Assembly: GCF_030490285.1 (NCBI RefSeq)
Contig: NZ_CP129884.1
Location: 2,046,001 to 2,110,000, forward strand
Origin: Methylomonas montana
GTDB lineage: Bacteria > Pseudomonadota > Gammaproteobacteria > Methylococcales > Methylomonadaceae
Reading direction: 5' to 3'
DNA length: 64,000 nucleotides
The notes below the pieces were generated by a model. It was given only the letters and a program-made list of their open reading frames with translations, was not told the DNA's origin and did not search any database. Position 1 is the first letter of the stretch. Each line of letters begins with the position of its first letter. This document shows positions 1 through 10,741 of this stretch, one piece after another. The position numbers and the translations under genes were made by a program.

Positions 1-2310
1 GGTCTTTCCGATCGGTTGCACATACGCCGCCATCGCATCCAGACGGGCGTAACCGGGCAGCTGGAAGGTGTTGGCGGTATCGCCTTCGCGTTTGCCGACA
101 ACCACGCCGCCTAACCCGGCTTTGAAATGCTCGGTGAATTGATAAGTTCCCCACAAACTGGCTTGATGTTCGGGCACGTTCAGTAAGCGTTTACCTTCCG
201 TGCTGTTGTTGTTTTTGTCGTTGGTGACTCTGGCATCGGTGTAGGCATAGGTGGTTACCAGGCTGAAGTCGTCGGTGACCTGGCCCTTGATATCCACTTC
301 GATGCCCTGGCTGCGCGCCTCGCCGATCGCTACATTGTCCAAAGGATCATCGGGGGTGCTGAGATCCGCGGTCAGGAGATTGGTTTTTTTCAGGTGATAG
401 TAGGCCACGGTCGACGACAGCCGCTTGTCGAAAAACTCGGTCTTGAAGCCTATTTCGTACTGTTCGGCCGATTGCGGCTTAAAGGTGCCGCCGGTCTCGG
501 AGTTCCGGCCATTGTTACTGCCGAACGACTCGACGTAATTGCCGTAGACTGACAACCATTCCCAGGGCTGATAAAGGATGCCGACTCGGGGCGTAAATTT
601 GTCTTCGTGCTGCATGCTGAACCCGTTCTTGGTCGCCTCCCAGGACGAGCCGCCGAAGCCGCCATAACCCGCCATGTCGTAACGGCCGCCGCCCATGATA
701 TGCAGTTTGTCCCAAATCGTAATTTGATCCTGGAAATATACCCCGTACCAGTCGTCCCGTTCACGCCAGAACCAATTGGGCGCGATGGCGTTTACCGCTG
801 CGACATCAAGGGTATCGTAGCGGGGATTGTTGATATCGAAAGTGGAATTGATCGGATCTCCCCAATCGCTGGAGGCAAACATATTATCCGGCGCATCCTG
901 ATTGAAAAAGAACCAGTCACCACCCAGCAGCACGTTATGCTTCAATCCGTAGGTCTGGAATTTACCGGTCAAGTCCAAACTTGTCGAATAAGAGCGCCGG
1001 TTGGAGGTGCCGGTGATCACCTGGCGTCCCAAGGTATGGCCATCGGCGTCCAGTTTGCCGTTAGGTGCGGGGCCGCTGAATACGATGTCGGTTTCATCCC
1101 ACTGGAATTTATGTTTTATCGCCCAATCGTCGTTGAATTTGAAACTCCAGTCGGCATAGACCAGGGTATTGTCCTGGCTGGGCCTGAAGGCCGGATCGCC
1201 GGTGAATAAATTCCGCCGCCCGCTGACCGGCCTGTTGCCTGATACCGGCACACCATAGTCGTCCATATAGTTATCGTGGCGTTTTTCGATGTCCAGATTG
1301 GCTTCGAAACGGTCATTCGGCCGCCATGTTAGCGAGGGTGCGATAAAAATCCGTTCATGCTCGACGACATCGCGATAGGAGTTGCCGGTGTCATAGGCGC
1401 CATTGAAACGGTAGAGCAGGGTTTTGTCTTTATCGAGCGGACCTGTTGCATCCACCGAGGTACGGTATTCGCTGTAAGAGCCGAATTGCTGTTGTAGCGC
1501 GTAGTAGGGAACAGCCAGTGGCTTCTTCGTGACGTAATTGACCATGCCGCCGGGCTGCAAGCGGCCGTAAAGCACGGCGGCCGGACCTTTCAAGACTTCT
1601 ATCTGCTCCATGTTAGCAACGTCGAATTTTCCCATCGAGCGCCTAAAACCGTTACGGTAATTCTGTTCCATAGAATTAAAACCGCGAACGATGAAGCTTT
1701 CGTACATATCCGCAGTGCCGTATGCACGCTGTACACCGCTAACGTTATTCAAAACTGCATCCTCGAAACGAATCGCTTGTTGATCGTTCATGATAGATTT
1801 GGGAATAACCTGAATCGATGCCGGCGTATCCATGATGGCGATATTGGTTTTGGTTGCGGTCGTCGCATTGGGGGCCGCGTAGAGATCGTTGTAAGGATTA
1901 TTGGTGTCGTAGACTTTGTTGCCGACCACGTTCACCGCCGGCAACGCCGTCGGCTCCTGTTTGTAATTCAGCTGCTGCCTCTCAATGACCACACTACCGT
2001 TCTCGGCGATGCGGTAACTCAGGCCACTGTTGCGCAACAACTGTTGCAGCGCCGCTTCCGGGGTATAGTTGCCGCTCAAGCCCTGGCTTTGCAAACCTTC
2101 GGCTATGCCTGCGTCGTAGACCAGTTGCAAACCGCCGGCTTCCGCTAACCGGTTGAGCGCGGTGGACAATGAGCCGGCAGGGATGGCGAATGAACGACTG
2201 GCGCTATCCGCGCTTGCTGCGCCCGAAACGGCCAGTGCCGCCGCCAAAACCAGCGTCGATGTGTGTCCCGCCAGGCCTAGCCCGCCGATAGATATGCTTT
2301 TCAAAGTCAT
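1..2310 (-). CDS. TonB-dependent siderophore receptor with STN signalling domain (C-terminus outside window)
   Basis: This is an outer-membrane receptor for a ferric siderophore that also signals to a FecR/FecI pair. The frame is open from the ATG at 2308-2310 to the window edge (770 codons). A signal peptide ends near residue 34 (AASA). An STN (secretin/TonB short N-terminal) domain follows at about 40-90. The plug domain spans about 145-270 with the typical EVLKGPAAVLYG segment and QPGGMVNYVTKKP, and the rest is beta-barrel. By comparison with the homologous receptor at 18881-21244, roughly 45 C-terminal residues are missing. The start has a GAGGGA ribosome-binding site just upstream. The cognate fecR/fecI genes probably lie at 8948-10560. 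The siderophore cannot be read from sequence. Confidence 0.93.
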   Translation of the reverse strand, partial: MTLKSISIGGLGLAGHTSTLVLAAALAVSGAASADSASRSFAIPAGSLSTALNRLAEAGGLQLVYDAGIAEGLQSQGLSGNYTPEAALQQLLRNSGLSYRIAENGSVVIERQQLNYKQEPTALPAVNVVGNKVYDTNNPYNDLYAAPNATTATKTNIAIMDTPASIQVIPKSIMNDQQAIRFEDAVLNNVSGVQRAYGTADMYESFIVRGFNSMEQNYRNGFRRSMGKFDVANMEQIEVLKGPAAVLYGRLQPGGMVNYVTKKPLAVPYYALQQQFGSYSEYRTSVDATGPLDKDKTLLYRFNGAYDTGNSYRDVVEHERIFIAPSLTWRPNDRFEANLDIEKRHDNYMDDYGVPVSGNRPVSGRRNLFTGDPAFRPSQDNTLVYADWSFKFNDDWAIKHKFQWDETDIVFSGPAPNGKLDADGHTLGRQVITGTSNRRSYSTSLDLTGKFQTYGLKHNVLLGGDWFFFNQDAPDNMFASSDWGDPINSTFDINNPRYDTLDVAAVNAIAPNWFWRERDDWYGVYFQDQITIWDKLHIMGGGRYDMAGYGGFGGSSWEATKNGFSMQHEDKFTPRVGILYQPWEWLSVYGNYVESFGSNNGRNSETGGTFKPQSAEQYEIGFKTEFFDKRLSSTVAYYHLKKTNLLTADLSTPDDPLDNVAIGEARSQGIEVDIKGQVTDDFSLVTTYAYTDARVTNDKNNNSTEGKRLLNVPEHQASLWGTYQFTEHFKAGLGGVVVGKREGDTANTFQLPGYARLDAMAAYVQPIGKT

Positions 2311-2738
2311 GAATGTCCCTCTATATTGTTATTTTTTGACTAACATTGTTTTGACGCACGGCAGCCGCAAAACAGGAGCTGGCGAGGGATAAAAATTTCA
2401 AATTCTTAAGCCTGTTTGATTGGCAAATTTCATAATTTATAAAATGAGCCCTGAAAAGCCCCGCTACTAAAGGCAGGACTGGCGTGTAAGTGACTGATTT
2501 AATCCCTTGATCCCAACCTTCTCCTTTATGCACTTGAGGGTATGGAGGGAGAAGGCGATTTCTCTAATTTTTTGGAGGCTTCCTCAAATTATAAAAAACA
2601 TTACCGGCGCTTCTTTCTATATCCCGCAGCCAATGCATGGTGGTTATAATGCCTAGTAACTCAGCTGGCCTGCCTTAACCAATTGCCATCCATCGAAACC
2701 GTTGGGTCGCGGTATCGAAATCATGGAGAAAGATTTTG
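2311..2738. other. Intergenic region between divergent receptor and HD-GYP genes
   Basis: This 428-base stretch has no convincing coding sequence. It holds the ECF promoter-like site at 2352-2379 for the receptor. A TATAAT-like hexamer at 2645-2650 could be part of a promoter for the HD-GYP gene, but no good -35 box accompanies it. The rest is AT-rich with nothing recognisable. Confidence 0.5.
2352..2379 (-). promoter_or_regulatory. Putative ECF (FecI-type) promoter of the first receptor
   Basis: Read on the minus strand the site is GCTCCTGTTTTG, 11 bases, CGTC. The same two blocks with the same 11-base spacing occur at 10022-10049 upstream of fecR. CGTC is a common -10 core of ECF sigma promoters, and the distance from CTCCTG to CGTC is about 16 bases, as expected for -35/-10. 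Transcription would start near 2345, about 35 bases before the receptor start codon. The repeat is seen; its function is inferred. Confidence 0.5.
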
Positions 2739-3911
2739 ATGATTAACAATGCATTTGATTTTTCCACGCGCGCCTCCATTCTTGTTGTTGATGACACAGC
2801 GGATAATTTGTCGTTGATGTCGGAATTGCTCAAGGACCTCTACAAAGTGAAGGTCGCCAACAGCGGCGAGAAAGCGCTCAAATATGTACAAGGCGACAGC
2901 AAGCCCGATTTGATCTTGCTCGACATCGTGATGCCTGGTTTATCCGGTTACGACGTGATTCGAGAACTTAAGTCCAACCCTTCAACACGGGACATTCCGG
3001 TCATTTTCCTTACCGCCATGAGTGCCATGGAAGACGAAAAAAAGGGCCTGGAAATGGGCGCAGCGGATTATGTCACAAAACCGATTTCGCCCCCTATCGT
3101 GCTAGCTAGGGTAAAAACCCAGTTGGAAAATAAGAAAATGGCGGATTTTCTGCGGGATCAAAACAGTTTTTTGGAAACCGAGGTCGCCCAACGTACCCGC
3201 GAATTGTCGGCGATTCAGAATGTGACGATACTGGCGATGACCTCGCTGGCGGAAACGCGTGACTCGGACACCGGCAACCATATCCGGCGGACGCAATTCT
3301 ACGTAAAGGTATTGGCCGAGAAACTGCAGACGCATCCGCGGTTTGGTTATTTTCTAACCAATCAGACAATTGACATGCTGTTCAAGTCGGCTCCTCTTCA
3401 CGACATCGGCAAGGTAGGCATTCCCGACCGAATTCTTCTGAAGCCCGGCAAGTTCACCGCAGAAGAGTTCGAAATCATGAAAACCCATACCATTATTGGG
3501 CGCAACGCCATTGAACAAGCCGAAAAACAATTGGGAATGCAAGTCGAATTCCTAACTCTCGCCAAAGAAATTGCCTACTCTCATCAGGAAAAATGGGACG
3601 GCAGTGGTTATCCGGAGGGGATTTCGGGTGACGACATTCCCATTTCGGCGCGGTTCATGGCGGTCGCCGATGTGTACGACGCGTTGATCAGTCGCCGCGT
3701 CTATAAAGAAGGGATGCCGCACGAACAAGCAGCAGCGATTATTGTCGACGGTAAAGGCAAACACTTCGATCCCGATGTCGTCGATGCTTTCGTCGACCTA
3801 CAAGATGAATTCCGCGCCATTGCGGCACGTTTTGCGGATAGTGATGAGGACATGGCCGCTAAAGCTTTGCAACTTGAAGTATTGCAAGGCAATTCTGGCA
3901 TGACGTCATAA
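2739..3911 (+). CDS. Response regulator with HD-GYP domain (predicted cyclic-di-GMP phosphodiesterase)
   Basis: This two-component response regulator of the RpfG type has about 390 residues. The receiver domain occupies about 10-130, with the phosphoacceptor Asp62 in LLDIVMPG and a conserved Lys in TKPI. A short coiled linker leads to an HD-GYP hydrolase domain at about 160-360, with HDIGK and DGSGYP motifs. The His pair that usually precedes the DGSGYP motif is HQ here. It likely lowers cyclic-di-GMP when phosphorylated. The ATG at 2739 is preferred over the TTG at 2736 because GGAGAAAG lies six bases upstream. The hybrid kinase gene follows on the same strand after 95 bases and is the probable partner. 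Confidence 0.9.
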   Translation: MINNAFDFSTRASILVVDDTADNLSLMSELLKDLYKVKVANSGEKALKYVQGDSKPDLILLDIVMPGLSGYDVIRELKSNPSTRDIPVIFLTAMSAMEDEKKGLEMGAADYVTKPISPPIVLARVKTQLENKKMADFLRDQNSFLETEVAQRTRELSAIQNVTILAMTSLAETRDSDTGNHIRRTQFYVKVLAEKLQTHPRFGYFLTNQTIDMLFKSAPLHDIGKVGIPDRILLKPGKFTAEEFEIMKTHTIIGRNAIEQAEKQLGMQVEFLTLAKEIAYSHQEKWDGSGYPEGISGDDIPISARFMAVADVYDALISRRVYKEGMPHEQAAAIIVDGKGKHFDPDVVDAFVDLQDEFRAIAARFADSDEDMAAKALQLEVLQGNSGMTS

Positions 3912-4006
3912 TGCGTAAGTCCCTGCCGCGAAAAGCATAAATCCCTTGTGTAGCAAACCCTACTGTTTCCTGCCGCTCGCAATACAGTATCGATAAGGAT
4001 TCATCC

Positions 4007-7000
4007 ATGCAAAAAATCTTAAGCTATATGGAACGCTTGGCGCTTGGCGCCAAGCTGTTTTTTGGGTTTGGTTTTGTCTTGTTGATAGCATTGTTTATCG
4101 GTATCCGCAGTTTTTACAGTTTGGTCGAAATCAACAAATCGGCCAAACAACTTTACGAAGATGATTTAGTCGGCATTTCCCATATCAAGGAAGCTAACCT
4201 TAATTTGATTTACATCGAACGCAGTTTGCGCCAGATGGCGCTGTCAACCAACTTGGCTCAACGGGAATCAGCGAAAAAATGGCTCGAATTAGCCCGTGTG
4301 ACCCTGCAAAAAGAGTTTGATGAAGGGCGAAAAAACCTGTTGATTAGGGACAAAAACAACAAGCAGGTTCAAGAGTTTGATGTGCTTTATGGTCAATATC
4401 TTCGCAACGTCGATCAGGCGATAACGATGATTGAGGAAGAGACGCCGCATGCCGGCAGTCTGGTGGCGCAATATCTAGCGAGCGATGATTTTACGGCTAT
4501 TGTGAATAGTGCCGATGACAAACTCGCGGAAGTAGCGCGCGACCAGGAAAAAAGTGCCTATGAACTCATGACATTGGCGTCGTCCTACCATAAGAAACTT
4601 CAGTTTCTTTCGATTCTTTTGATCACTGGCGGATTAATGGGCGGCGGCATGCTGGCATGGCTCATCACCTTATCTATCCAACGCCCTTTGGGTGATTTGC
4701 GTAAGAGTATTGAAGATATCGCCGCCGGGCGTCTCGATAAGGCGGTGCCACACCTGGACTACGACAACGAAATAGGCGGTATGGCGCAATCGATCGAGGT
4801 GTTGCAGCAAGGCGCGCAGAGCGCCATCATTGATCGCTGGATAAAGGAAAAGCTGTCTGAAATCGACCTGGCAGTACAATCAACTGCAAGCTACGCGGAT
4901 TTTGGCAACACGCTAGCTTCCCGCCTGGCGCCCATCATGGATTTGGTCTATGCAGCCTTGTACATAGTCGATGCCAATCAAACGCAATTACAGCGTTTCG
5001 GCGGCTATGGCTGCGACGACGCCATTCATACCAAATGCTTCGATTTTGGTGTTGGCTTGGTCGGTCAAGCGGCGATGGATCACCGACAAATTTCTTTAGC
5101 CCTGGCAGGCGAAGATGGTGTCGGCGTTAGCATGGGCTTGGGCAAGATAACCGTACGCACCCTACTGATTTCTCCTATTCTCGACCGTGGCAAGGTATTG
5201 GCTGTTCTTGAAGTGGGTTCGCTGCATGCATTCGATAGCAAGCAGATGGCATTTTTCGACGCGCTGCTGCCGGCGATGGGGGAAAAGATTCAGATTCTCG
5301 CCGGTTACGTGGCTACGCGAGAATTGTTGGATAAAACACGGGCCCAAGCCGATGAGCTCGAAACCCAGAAATCCGCCCTGCTCGAACAGCGCGAAGCGAT
5401 TGAAGCCAGCAAAGAAGTATTGGTACGAACCGAAGAGCGCACGCGCCTGATATTGGGCGCAGTGGGCGACGGCATCGTCGGTTTGGACACCGAAGGCAAG
5501 ATAAGCTTTGCCAATCCTGCCGTATCAATCCAACTGGGATATTCCGACGACGAACTCATAGGGCAGGCGATGCACTCATTGCTGCATTATGCCTATCCCG
5601 ATGGCCGAGACCTGCCCCGAGCTGAATGTTCAATGTATTTGACGTCTTGTGACGGCCAGCCGCGCAGGGTGGACGATGAAGTTCTCTGGCGCAAGGACGG
5701 GACGGCTCTGCCGGTTGAATATGCTACTACGCCTGTTTACAAGGACGATCAGCTTACCGGCGCGGTGATCGTGTTCCGCGATATTACGGAACGCCAGCAG
5801 GCAGAGGAAAAACTGCATCTGGCCAATTTCCTCGCCGATCAGGCACTGGATTTAACCAAATCAGGTTATTGGCATATGCCGTTGGACGGATCGGGTTGGT
5901 TCAACTCGTCGGAACGCGCCGCGAGACTCTTCGGAGACATTCCACGCGAGGGTTGGCGCTATCGAGTCAAGGAAGAATGGTTCGCCAATGTCGAGGCCGG
6001 CGACAAAATGGCTGCGGAAAAAACGCTTGAAAACTTCACGGCTGCGGTTGAAGGACGCATTCCCGAATACAACTCGATTTATGCCTACAAACGTCCGGTG
6101 GATGGCAGAATCGTCTGGATTCATGCACTCGGTCATGTGGTCAAAGATGCCAGTGGCAAACCGACCGACATGTATGGCGTTACCCAGGATATTACAGAAA
6201 GCAAGCTCAGTGAGATCGCCATTCAAGACGCCAAGCAAACCCTGGAAATTGCGCTTAAATCGGCCAAGATGGGCACCTGGAAATTTTTCCCTCTGGAAAA
6301 CCGGCTGGAAGCCGATGAAGGAACCATTAGGCTTTATGGTCTTGACGATGTGGAATTGGACGGATCGAAAGGGCAGTGGTTCACGTTCATCGATCCCGAT
6401 GATGCCAAGCGTGCCGACGCGATCATGCAGCATGCGATTGAAAATCAGATTAGCGATTACAAAACGCACTTCCGGGTGATCAAGCCCGATAAGGACGTTA
6501 TGCATATCATGACTACAGGGAAATTTACTTATGACGATACCGGCAAGCCAATACTGGCCACTGGGATTGTTTGGGATATCTCCGACCTTAAGAAAATTGA
6601 AATCGAGTTGGAGGCTGCCAAGGAAATTGCCGAGAGCGCGACCAAGGCAAAGAGCGATTTCCTTGCCAATATGAGCCACGAGATTCGCACGCCGATGAAT
6701 GCCATTATCGGCATGTCGCATCTGGCGCTAGAAACCGACCTCGACGCCAAGCAGCGCAATTACATCGAGAAAGTCGATTCCGCCGCCAAGAATTTGCTAG
6801 GTATCATCAACGACATTCTCGATTTTTCCAAGATCGAAGCCGGCAAGATGTCGATGGAAAAGACCGATTTCTATCTTGAAGATGTGATGGGAAATCTCGC
6901 CGACCTATCGGTCGTCAAGGCGCTGGATAAAGGGCTGGAATTGCTGTTCGATGTGGGAACCGATGTGCCCACCGCGCTGGTCGGTGATCCGCTGCGACTC

Positions 7001-8860
7001 GGGCAGATCATCGTCAATCTGGTGAATAACGCGATCAAGTTCACCGAGAAGGGCGAAATTACGGTGGGGATTCATAAGATAGCCGATGAACCGGACGGAG
7101 TGCGGTTGCGCTTCGATGTGCGTGATACGGGCATCGGCCTCACCGAGGAGCAACGTAACAAGTTATTCAATGCCTTTTCCCAAGCCGATGCCTCGACGAC
7201 GCGTAAATACGGCGGTTCAGGACTGGGGCTGACCATCTGCAAAAATCTGGTGGAAATGATGGGCGGCGAAATCGGGGTTGAAAGCGACCCTGGAAAAGGC
7301 AGTACCTTCCACTTCACCGGAAAGTTTGGCGTGCAAAGTGAGCAACGTCACTTGTCGCTCAAGGCGGAAGACGTGCGCGGCACTCGTGTGCTGGTGGTGG
7401 ACGATAACGCCAGCGCGCGGGAAATTTTGCAAACTATTTTGGTGTCGCTCAACTTTGATGTCACTGCCGTGAACGGTGGCGCACAAGCTATTGGCGAGCT
7501 GGAACAAGGGCATCTGGAACACCGTCCTTACGGACTGGTATTGATGGATTGGATGATGCCGGGCATGGATGGGGTGGAAACGATCAAACGCATTCAAGCC
7601 GATACCTATTTGCCCGAAATGCCCGCCTTTGTGATGGTCACCGCTTACAGTCGGGAAGAGTTGTTGCAAGAGCTGGAGGGAGTGCGAATTGACAGCGTGC
7701 TGGTTAAACCAGTGAGTCCATCCACCCTGCTGGACAGCATTCTTAGTGCGCTGGGCAAGGAAGTGGTATCGAGCACACGCAAACATGAAAAACAGGCCAG
7801 CTATCAAGAGGCCGCACGACTGGTGAAAGGCGCGCACTTGCTGCTGGTGGAAGACAATGTGGTGAATCAGGAACTGGCGCTGGAGATTTTGCAGGATGCC
7901 GGGCTAAAGGTGGATGTTGCCAACAACGGTGCAGAAGCAGTGGAAAAAGTGGCGCAGTTCAACTATGACGGCGTGCTGATGGATTGCCAAATGCCGGTGA
8001 TGGACGGCTTTGATGCGACACGCAAGATCAGGCAGGATATGCGCTTCGCCGATCTGCCAATACTGGCGATGACCGCCAACGCGATGGCGGGTGACAAGGA
8101 AAAATGCGAGGAAAGCGGCATGAACGATCACATCGCCAAGCCGATTGATGTCGCACAACTGCTCCTCACTTTGGCGCAATGGATCAAACCCAAACAAGCC
8201 GATGTGCAGCCGGAATCCTTTAAAAAAGAATCGCCCGTAGAAGGTCTGCCTGCCATTCCGGGATTGGATATTGACAATGCCCTGGCGCGAATGGGCGGTA
8301 GCGTCAAAATGCTGCGCAAAATGCTTTCACGTTTCCATGAAACCCAGACCGATGCGATGGCGCGTATCAAAGCAGCGCTTGATAACCACGATGTTGAAAC
8401 AGCCATGCGCGAGGCGCATACCCTTAAAGGCTTGGCAGGCAATATTGGTGCAAACGAGATGGCGCTGCAGGCGGGGTTGGTCGAGGACATGTTAAAAGGC
8501 GGTGAAACAGAAGGTCTTGTTGATGCGCTTCAGGCGATGGAGCTAGAACTCACCGGTCAGTTGGCCCATATTTCGGCGGCATTGCCTGCGTCGAAGACAG
8601 CAAAGGTAGTATCGCCTGACGCAACCTCCATTGAAGTCGACAAAGACGCACTGGCGATTGAATTGCGTCAACTTGCTGCATTGCTGGCCGATCTCGATTC
8701 TAGCGCTGGCGCAATGCTGGAAAAACTCTCCCCCCAATTGGACGCATTGGGACAAGGACCGTCGGCGAGAAAGCTGATAAAACTGGTAGCTGAGTATGAG
8801 TTTGACGATGCGCTGGAATGTATGCAGGAAATCGCACGCATGCTGGGAGTGACAATGTAA
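4007..8860 (+). CDS. Hybrid sensor histidine kinase (4HB-HAMP-GAF-PAS3-HisKA-HATPase-REC2-Hpt)
   Basis: This is a 1617-residue membrane-bound phosphorelay kinase. Order of parts: TM1 about 18-37; periplasmic four-helix sensor of the MCP type; TM2 about 200-221; HAMP to about 275; GAF about 285-430; coiled coil; three PAS domains about 478-605, 605-738 and 738-870; HisKA with His891 in SHEIRTPMN; HATPase with N and G boxes; receiver 1 with Asp1181; receiver 2 with Asp1326; Hpt with His1471 in [13 protein letters not shown]. All phosphorelay residues are present, so it looks active. It lies just downstream of the HD-GYP regulator, a likely output. The signal sensed is unknown. No gene for a separate DNA-binding output regulator is nearby. 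Confidence 0.93.
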   Translation: MQKILSYMERLALGAKLFFGFGFVLLIALFIGIRSFYSLVEINKSAKQLYEDDLVGISHIKEANLNLIYIERSLRQMALSTNLAQRESAKKWLELARVTLQKEFDEGRKNLLIRDKNNKQVQEFDVLYGQYLRNVDQAITMIEEETPHAGSLVAQYLASDDFTAIVNSADDKLAEVARDQEKSAYELMTLASSYHKKLQFLSILLITGGLMGGGMLAWLITLSIQRPLGDLRKSIEDIAAGRLDKAVPHLDYDNEIGGMAQSIEVLQQGAQSAIIDRWIKEKLSEIDLAVQSTASYADFGNTLASRLAPIMDLVYAALYIVDANQTQLQRFGGYGCDDAIHTKCFDFGVGLVGQAAMDHRQISLALAGEDGVGVSMGLGKITVRTLLISPILDRGKVLAVLEVGSLHAFDSKQMAFFDALLPAMGEKIQILAGYVATRELLDKTRAQADELETQKSALLEQREAIEASKEVLVRTEERTRLILGAVGDGIVGLDTEGKISFANPAVSIQLGYSDDELIGQAMHSLLHYAYPDGRDLPRAECSMYLTSCDGQPRRVDDEVLWRKDGTALPVEYATTPVYKDDQLTGAVIVFRDITERQQAEEKLHLANFLADQALDLTKSGYWHMPLDGSGWFNSSERAARLFGDIPREGWRYRVKEEWFANVEAGDKMAAEKTLENFTAAVEGRIPEYNSIYAYKRPVDGRIVWIHALGHVVKDASGKPTDMYGVTQDITESKLSEIAIQDAKQTLEIALKSAKMGTWKFFPLENRLEADEGTIRLYGLDDVELDGSKGQWFTFIDPDDAKRADAIMQHAIENQISDYKTHFRVIKPDKDVMHIMTTGKFTYDDTGKPILATGIVWDISDLKKIEIELEAAKEIAESATKAKSDFLANMSHEIRTPMNAIIGMSHLALETDLDAKQRNYIEKVDSAAKNLLGIINDILDFSKIEAGKMSMEKTDFYLEDVMGNLADLSVVKALDKGLELLFDVGTDVPTALVGDPLRLGQIIVNLVNNAIKFTEKGEITVGIHKIADEPDGVRLRFDVRDTGIGLTEEQRNKLFNAFSQADASTTRKYGGSGLGLTICKNLVEMMGGEIGVESDPGKGSTFHFTGKFGVQSEQRHLSLKAEDVRGTRVLVVDDNASAREILQTILVSLNFDVTAVNGGAQAIGELEQGHLEHRPYGLVLMDWMMPGMDGVETIKRIQADTYLPEMPAFVMVTAYSREELLQELEGVRIDSVLVKPVSPSTLLDSILSALGKEVVSSTRKHEKQASYQEAARLVKGAHLLLVEDNVVNQELALEILQDAGLKVDVANNGAEAVEKVAQFNYDGVLMDCQMPVMDGFDATRKIRQDMRFADLPILAMTANAMAGDKEKCEESGMNDHIAKPIDVAQLLLTLAQWIKPKQADVQPESFKKESPVEGLPAIPGLDIDNALARMGGSVKMLRKMLSRFHETQTDAMARIKAALDNHDVETAMREAHTLKGLAGNIGANEMALQAGLVEDMLKGGETEGLVDALQAMELELTGQLAHISAALPASKTAKVVSPDATSIEVDKDALAIELRQLAALLADLDSSAGAMLEKLSPQLDALGQGPSARKLIKLVAEYEFDDALECMQEIARMLGVTM

Positions 8861-8947
8861 TCGTTAGCTGGTTTGTACAATGACGAAGCTTCCTTGCTCA
8901 GCATGCGGCACCTTGATTCTTGAGTCCACCAGATGCTGTTGGAGCGG

Positions 8948-9904
8948 CTAGCGATGCAGCAGGATCAGATAGTCGCCGATACGGGTGGAATGTAGTTTCA
9001 GAGCGGTTTCCAGCGTGGACAGCACGTCCAAGGGTTGGTCGGTGCGGAATACGCCGTTGACGCGGCGCTCGGCAATCTCGGTGTCATTGATCAACAGATA
9101 GCCGCGATGATAACGGTTCAACTCGGCGATCACCTCGCCCAACGGCCGGTTTTCGAACACCAGCTTGCCGCGCTGCCAGGCCGTCACATTTTGTGCGTCT
9201 ATGTTTTGCGGATGGCTCAAGCCGGTTTGCGAGCCGTAGACAATTTGCCTGCCTTCGCCGACCACGGTGTGCAAGGTTTCGCCGCCAGACTGCTGGACAT
9301 CGACAGCCACGCTATGCTGGGTGACGCTGACTTCGGTCCGGTTATCGTGCAGCCTGACGTTAAAGGCCGTGCCTAGCGCCGTGACACTACCTTGCTCGGC
9401 ATGTACTTGAAATGGTCGGGATTTGTCGGGGCTAACCTCGAACCAGGCTTCGCCTTGCAGCAAGGTCAATTGCCGCCGGTCACCGTCGATACGTACCGCC
9501 AAGGCACTATTGCTGTTCAAATGTGCGGTAGAACCGTCGCTCAAGCGAATATCGCGCGTCTCGCCGAAACCGGTATGAAAATCCGCGCGCAATAACACCG
9601 ATAGCGGATTGAATAAGCCTAAGGCTAGGCAGCCCATCGCCAATGTCGGCACGGCCCATTGCCAGCGCCAAACGTTTTGTTTGGGTGCAGGTGGCGTTGG
9701 TATGGTGATTCTGGTTTCGATGGCCTCCAGCTCGCCCCATAATGTGCACAACTGATCGAAGGCTTGTTTATGCCGGGCATCGGCGGCCAACCAGCGGGCA
9801 AATTCTGTGTGATCGCCGACGCTGGCCATGCCACTATCCAGCCTGATCCACCAGTCGCAAGCGGCGGCTTTAATGGCGGCGGTATCGGCGGCAGATGTGT
9901 TCAT
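8948..9904 (-). CDS. FecR-family anti-sigma factor / signal transducer
   Basis: This 318-residue inner-membrane regulator relays the state of an outer-membrane receptor to a FecI-like sigma factor. The N-terminal cytoplasmic part (about 10-60) is the FecR N-terminal domain with conserved tryptophans. A transmembrane helix spans about 83-103. The periplasmic FecR domain (about 110-210) contains the family pattern DIRLSDGST and GEAWFEV. A C-terminal STN-like domain follows. The sigma factor gene lies upstream at 10057-10560 on the same strand. The receptor is most likely the gene at 1-2310, beyond the inserted kinase pair. A candidate ECF promoter lies at 10022-10049. Confidence 0.9.
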   Translation of the reverse strand: MNTSAADTAAIKAAACDWWIRLDSGMASVGDHTEFARWLAADARHKQAFDQLCTLWGELEAIETRITIPTPPAPKQNVWRWQWAVPTLAMGCLALGLFNPLSVLLRADFHTGFGETRDIRLSDGSTAHLNSNSALAVRIDGDRRQLTLLQGEAWFEVSPDKSRPFQVHAEQGSVTALGTAFNVRLHDNRTEVSVTQHSVAVDVQQSGGETLHTVVGEGRQIVYGSQTGLSHPQNIDAQNVTAWQRGKLVFENRPLGEVIAELNRYHRGYLLINDTEIAERRVNGVFRTDQPLDVLSTLETALKLHSTRIGDYLILLHR

Positions 9905-10021
9905 TTCGATTGTGCGCGTCGAAATGATTCGTAGCGAGACGGCTTTCTGCCGGTGGGCGTAGGGCTGACAATGGCAAAGATTTTCATCGGAAGTTTTCAG
10001 GGTTTCGGCTACGTCATTATA

Positions 10022-10049
10022 GGACGTATGACCCTGTCAAAACAGGAGC
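10022..10049 (-). promoter_or_regulatory. Putative ECF (FecI-type) promoter upstream of first fecR
   Basis: On the minus strand this reads GCTCCTGTTTTG, 11 bases, CGTC, matching the site at 2352-2379 in both blocks and spacing. It sits between the end of the sigma factor gene and fecR, about 110 bases before the fecR start. It would let the sigma factor drive fecR and the remote receptor together. Function is inferred from the repeat and from the known CGTC preference of ECF sigma factors. Confidence 0.5.
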
Positions 10050-10056
10050 TTGCTGT

Positions 10057-10560
10057 TTACAGATCGTCGATTTGTTGTAACGCCTGCATGGCATTGCGCA
10101 AATGCTTTTCCACCATATTGCGGGAAATGCCCAAGCGTTCGGCGATTTCGGCGTGACTAAGGTCTTCGAACTTGCGCAGCACAAACACCGTTCGACACTT
10201 AGGCGATAAGGTATCGACCGCGGCGACCAATCTGTCCAATCGCTGTTTGGCCACGGTAATCTGCTCCGGATCGATGCCGTCGCTGACTCGTTCGACCTCT
10301 TCGGCCGAATCGTCGCCGGCATATTGATTGCGGATATTGCGGCGGCGGTCGTAATCGGTGGCCAGATTGGCGGCGATGCGATGCAACAAGGCTCGCGGAT
10401 TCTCTGCCTGAAGCCACAAATTGCCGGCAAACATACGGTGATAGGTTTCCTGAACGATGTCGGCAGCCGTTTCGATACAGCCGCAACGCCTAAACATTAC
10501 CCGCCGTAATTCTTGATCATGGTTTTTGATGATCTGGGCAATGTGGGCGGTATTGTTCAT
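10057..10560 (-). CDS. FecI-like ECF RNA polymerase sigma factor
   Basis: This 167-residue ECF sigma factor of the iron-transport type has a sigma2 region at about 8-75 (ADIVQETYHRMF) and a sigma4 helix-turn-helix at about 110-160 (LSHAEIAERLGIS). It should direct RNA polymerase to receptor genes when its FecR partner signals that a ferric siderophore is bound. It is the first gene of the fecI-fecR pair, with a 150-base gap before fecR. No clear Fur box was seen in the upstream 180 bases, although such genes are usually Fur-controlled. Confidence 0.9.
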   Translation of the reverse strand: MNNTAHIAQIIKNHDQELRRVMFRRCGCIETAADIVQETYHRMFAGNLWLQAENPRALLHRIAANLATDYDRRRNIRNQYAGDDSAEEVERVSDGIDPEQITVAKQRLDRLVAAVDTLSPKCRTVFVLRKFEDLSHAEIAERLGISRNMVEKHLRNAMQALQQIDDL

Positions 10561-10741
10561 AGTCGTGAAATGGCTTAGTAGGTTGAGCCGTTAGCACAAC
10601 AAAAATCAAGCCAATTTCAGCTTATAGCTTATTACGCCTGACTTTATCGATTAGTGAATAATAAAAGCCTGTGAACTTGGAAACGAAACTGTGTTAAATA
10701 ACGCAGTGATGTGCGGCATTTGCCATGGTTTTCTAACGCAT

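Noticed and set aside
5861..6721. Long antisense open frame of 286 codons inside the kinase gene
   Set aside because: It lies opposite well-conserved PAS and HisKA sequence, has no recognisable domain and no ribosome-binding site; it is a by-product of the codon use of the kinase.
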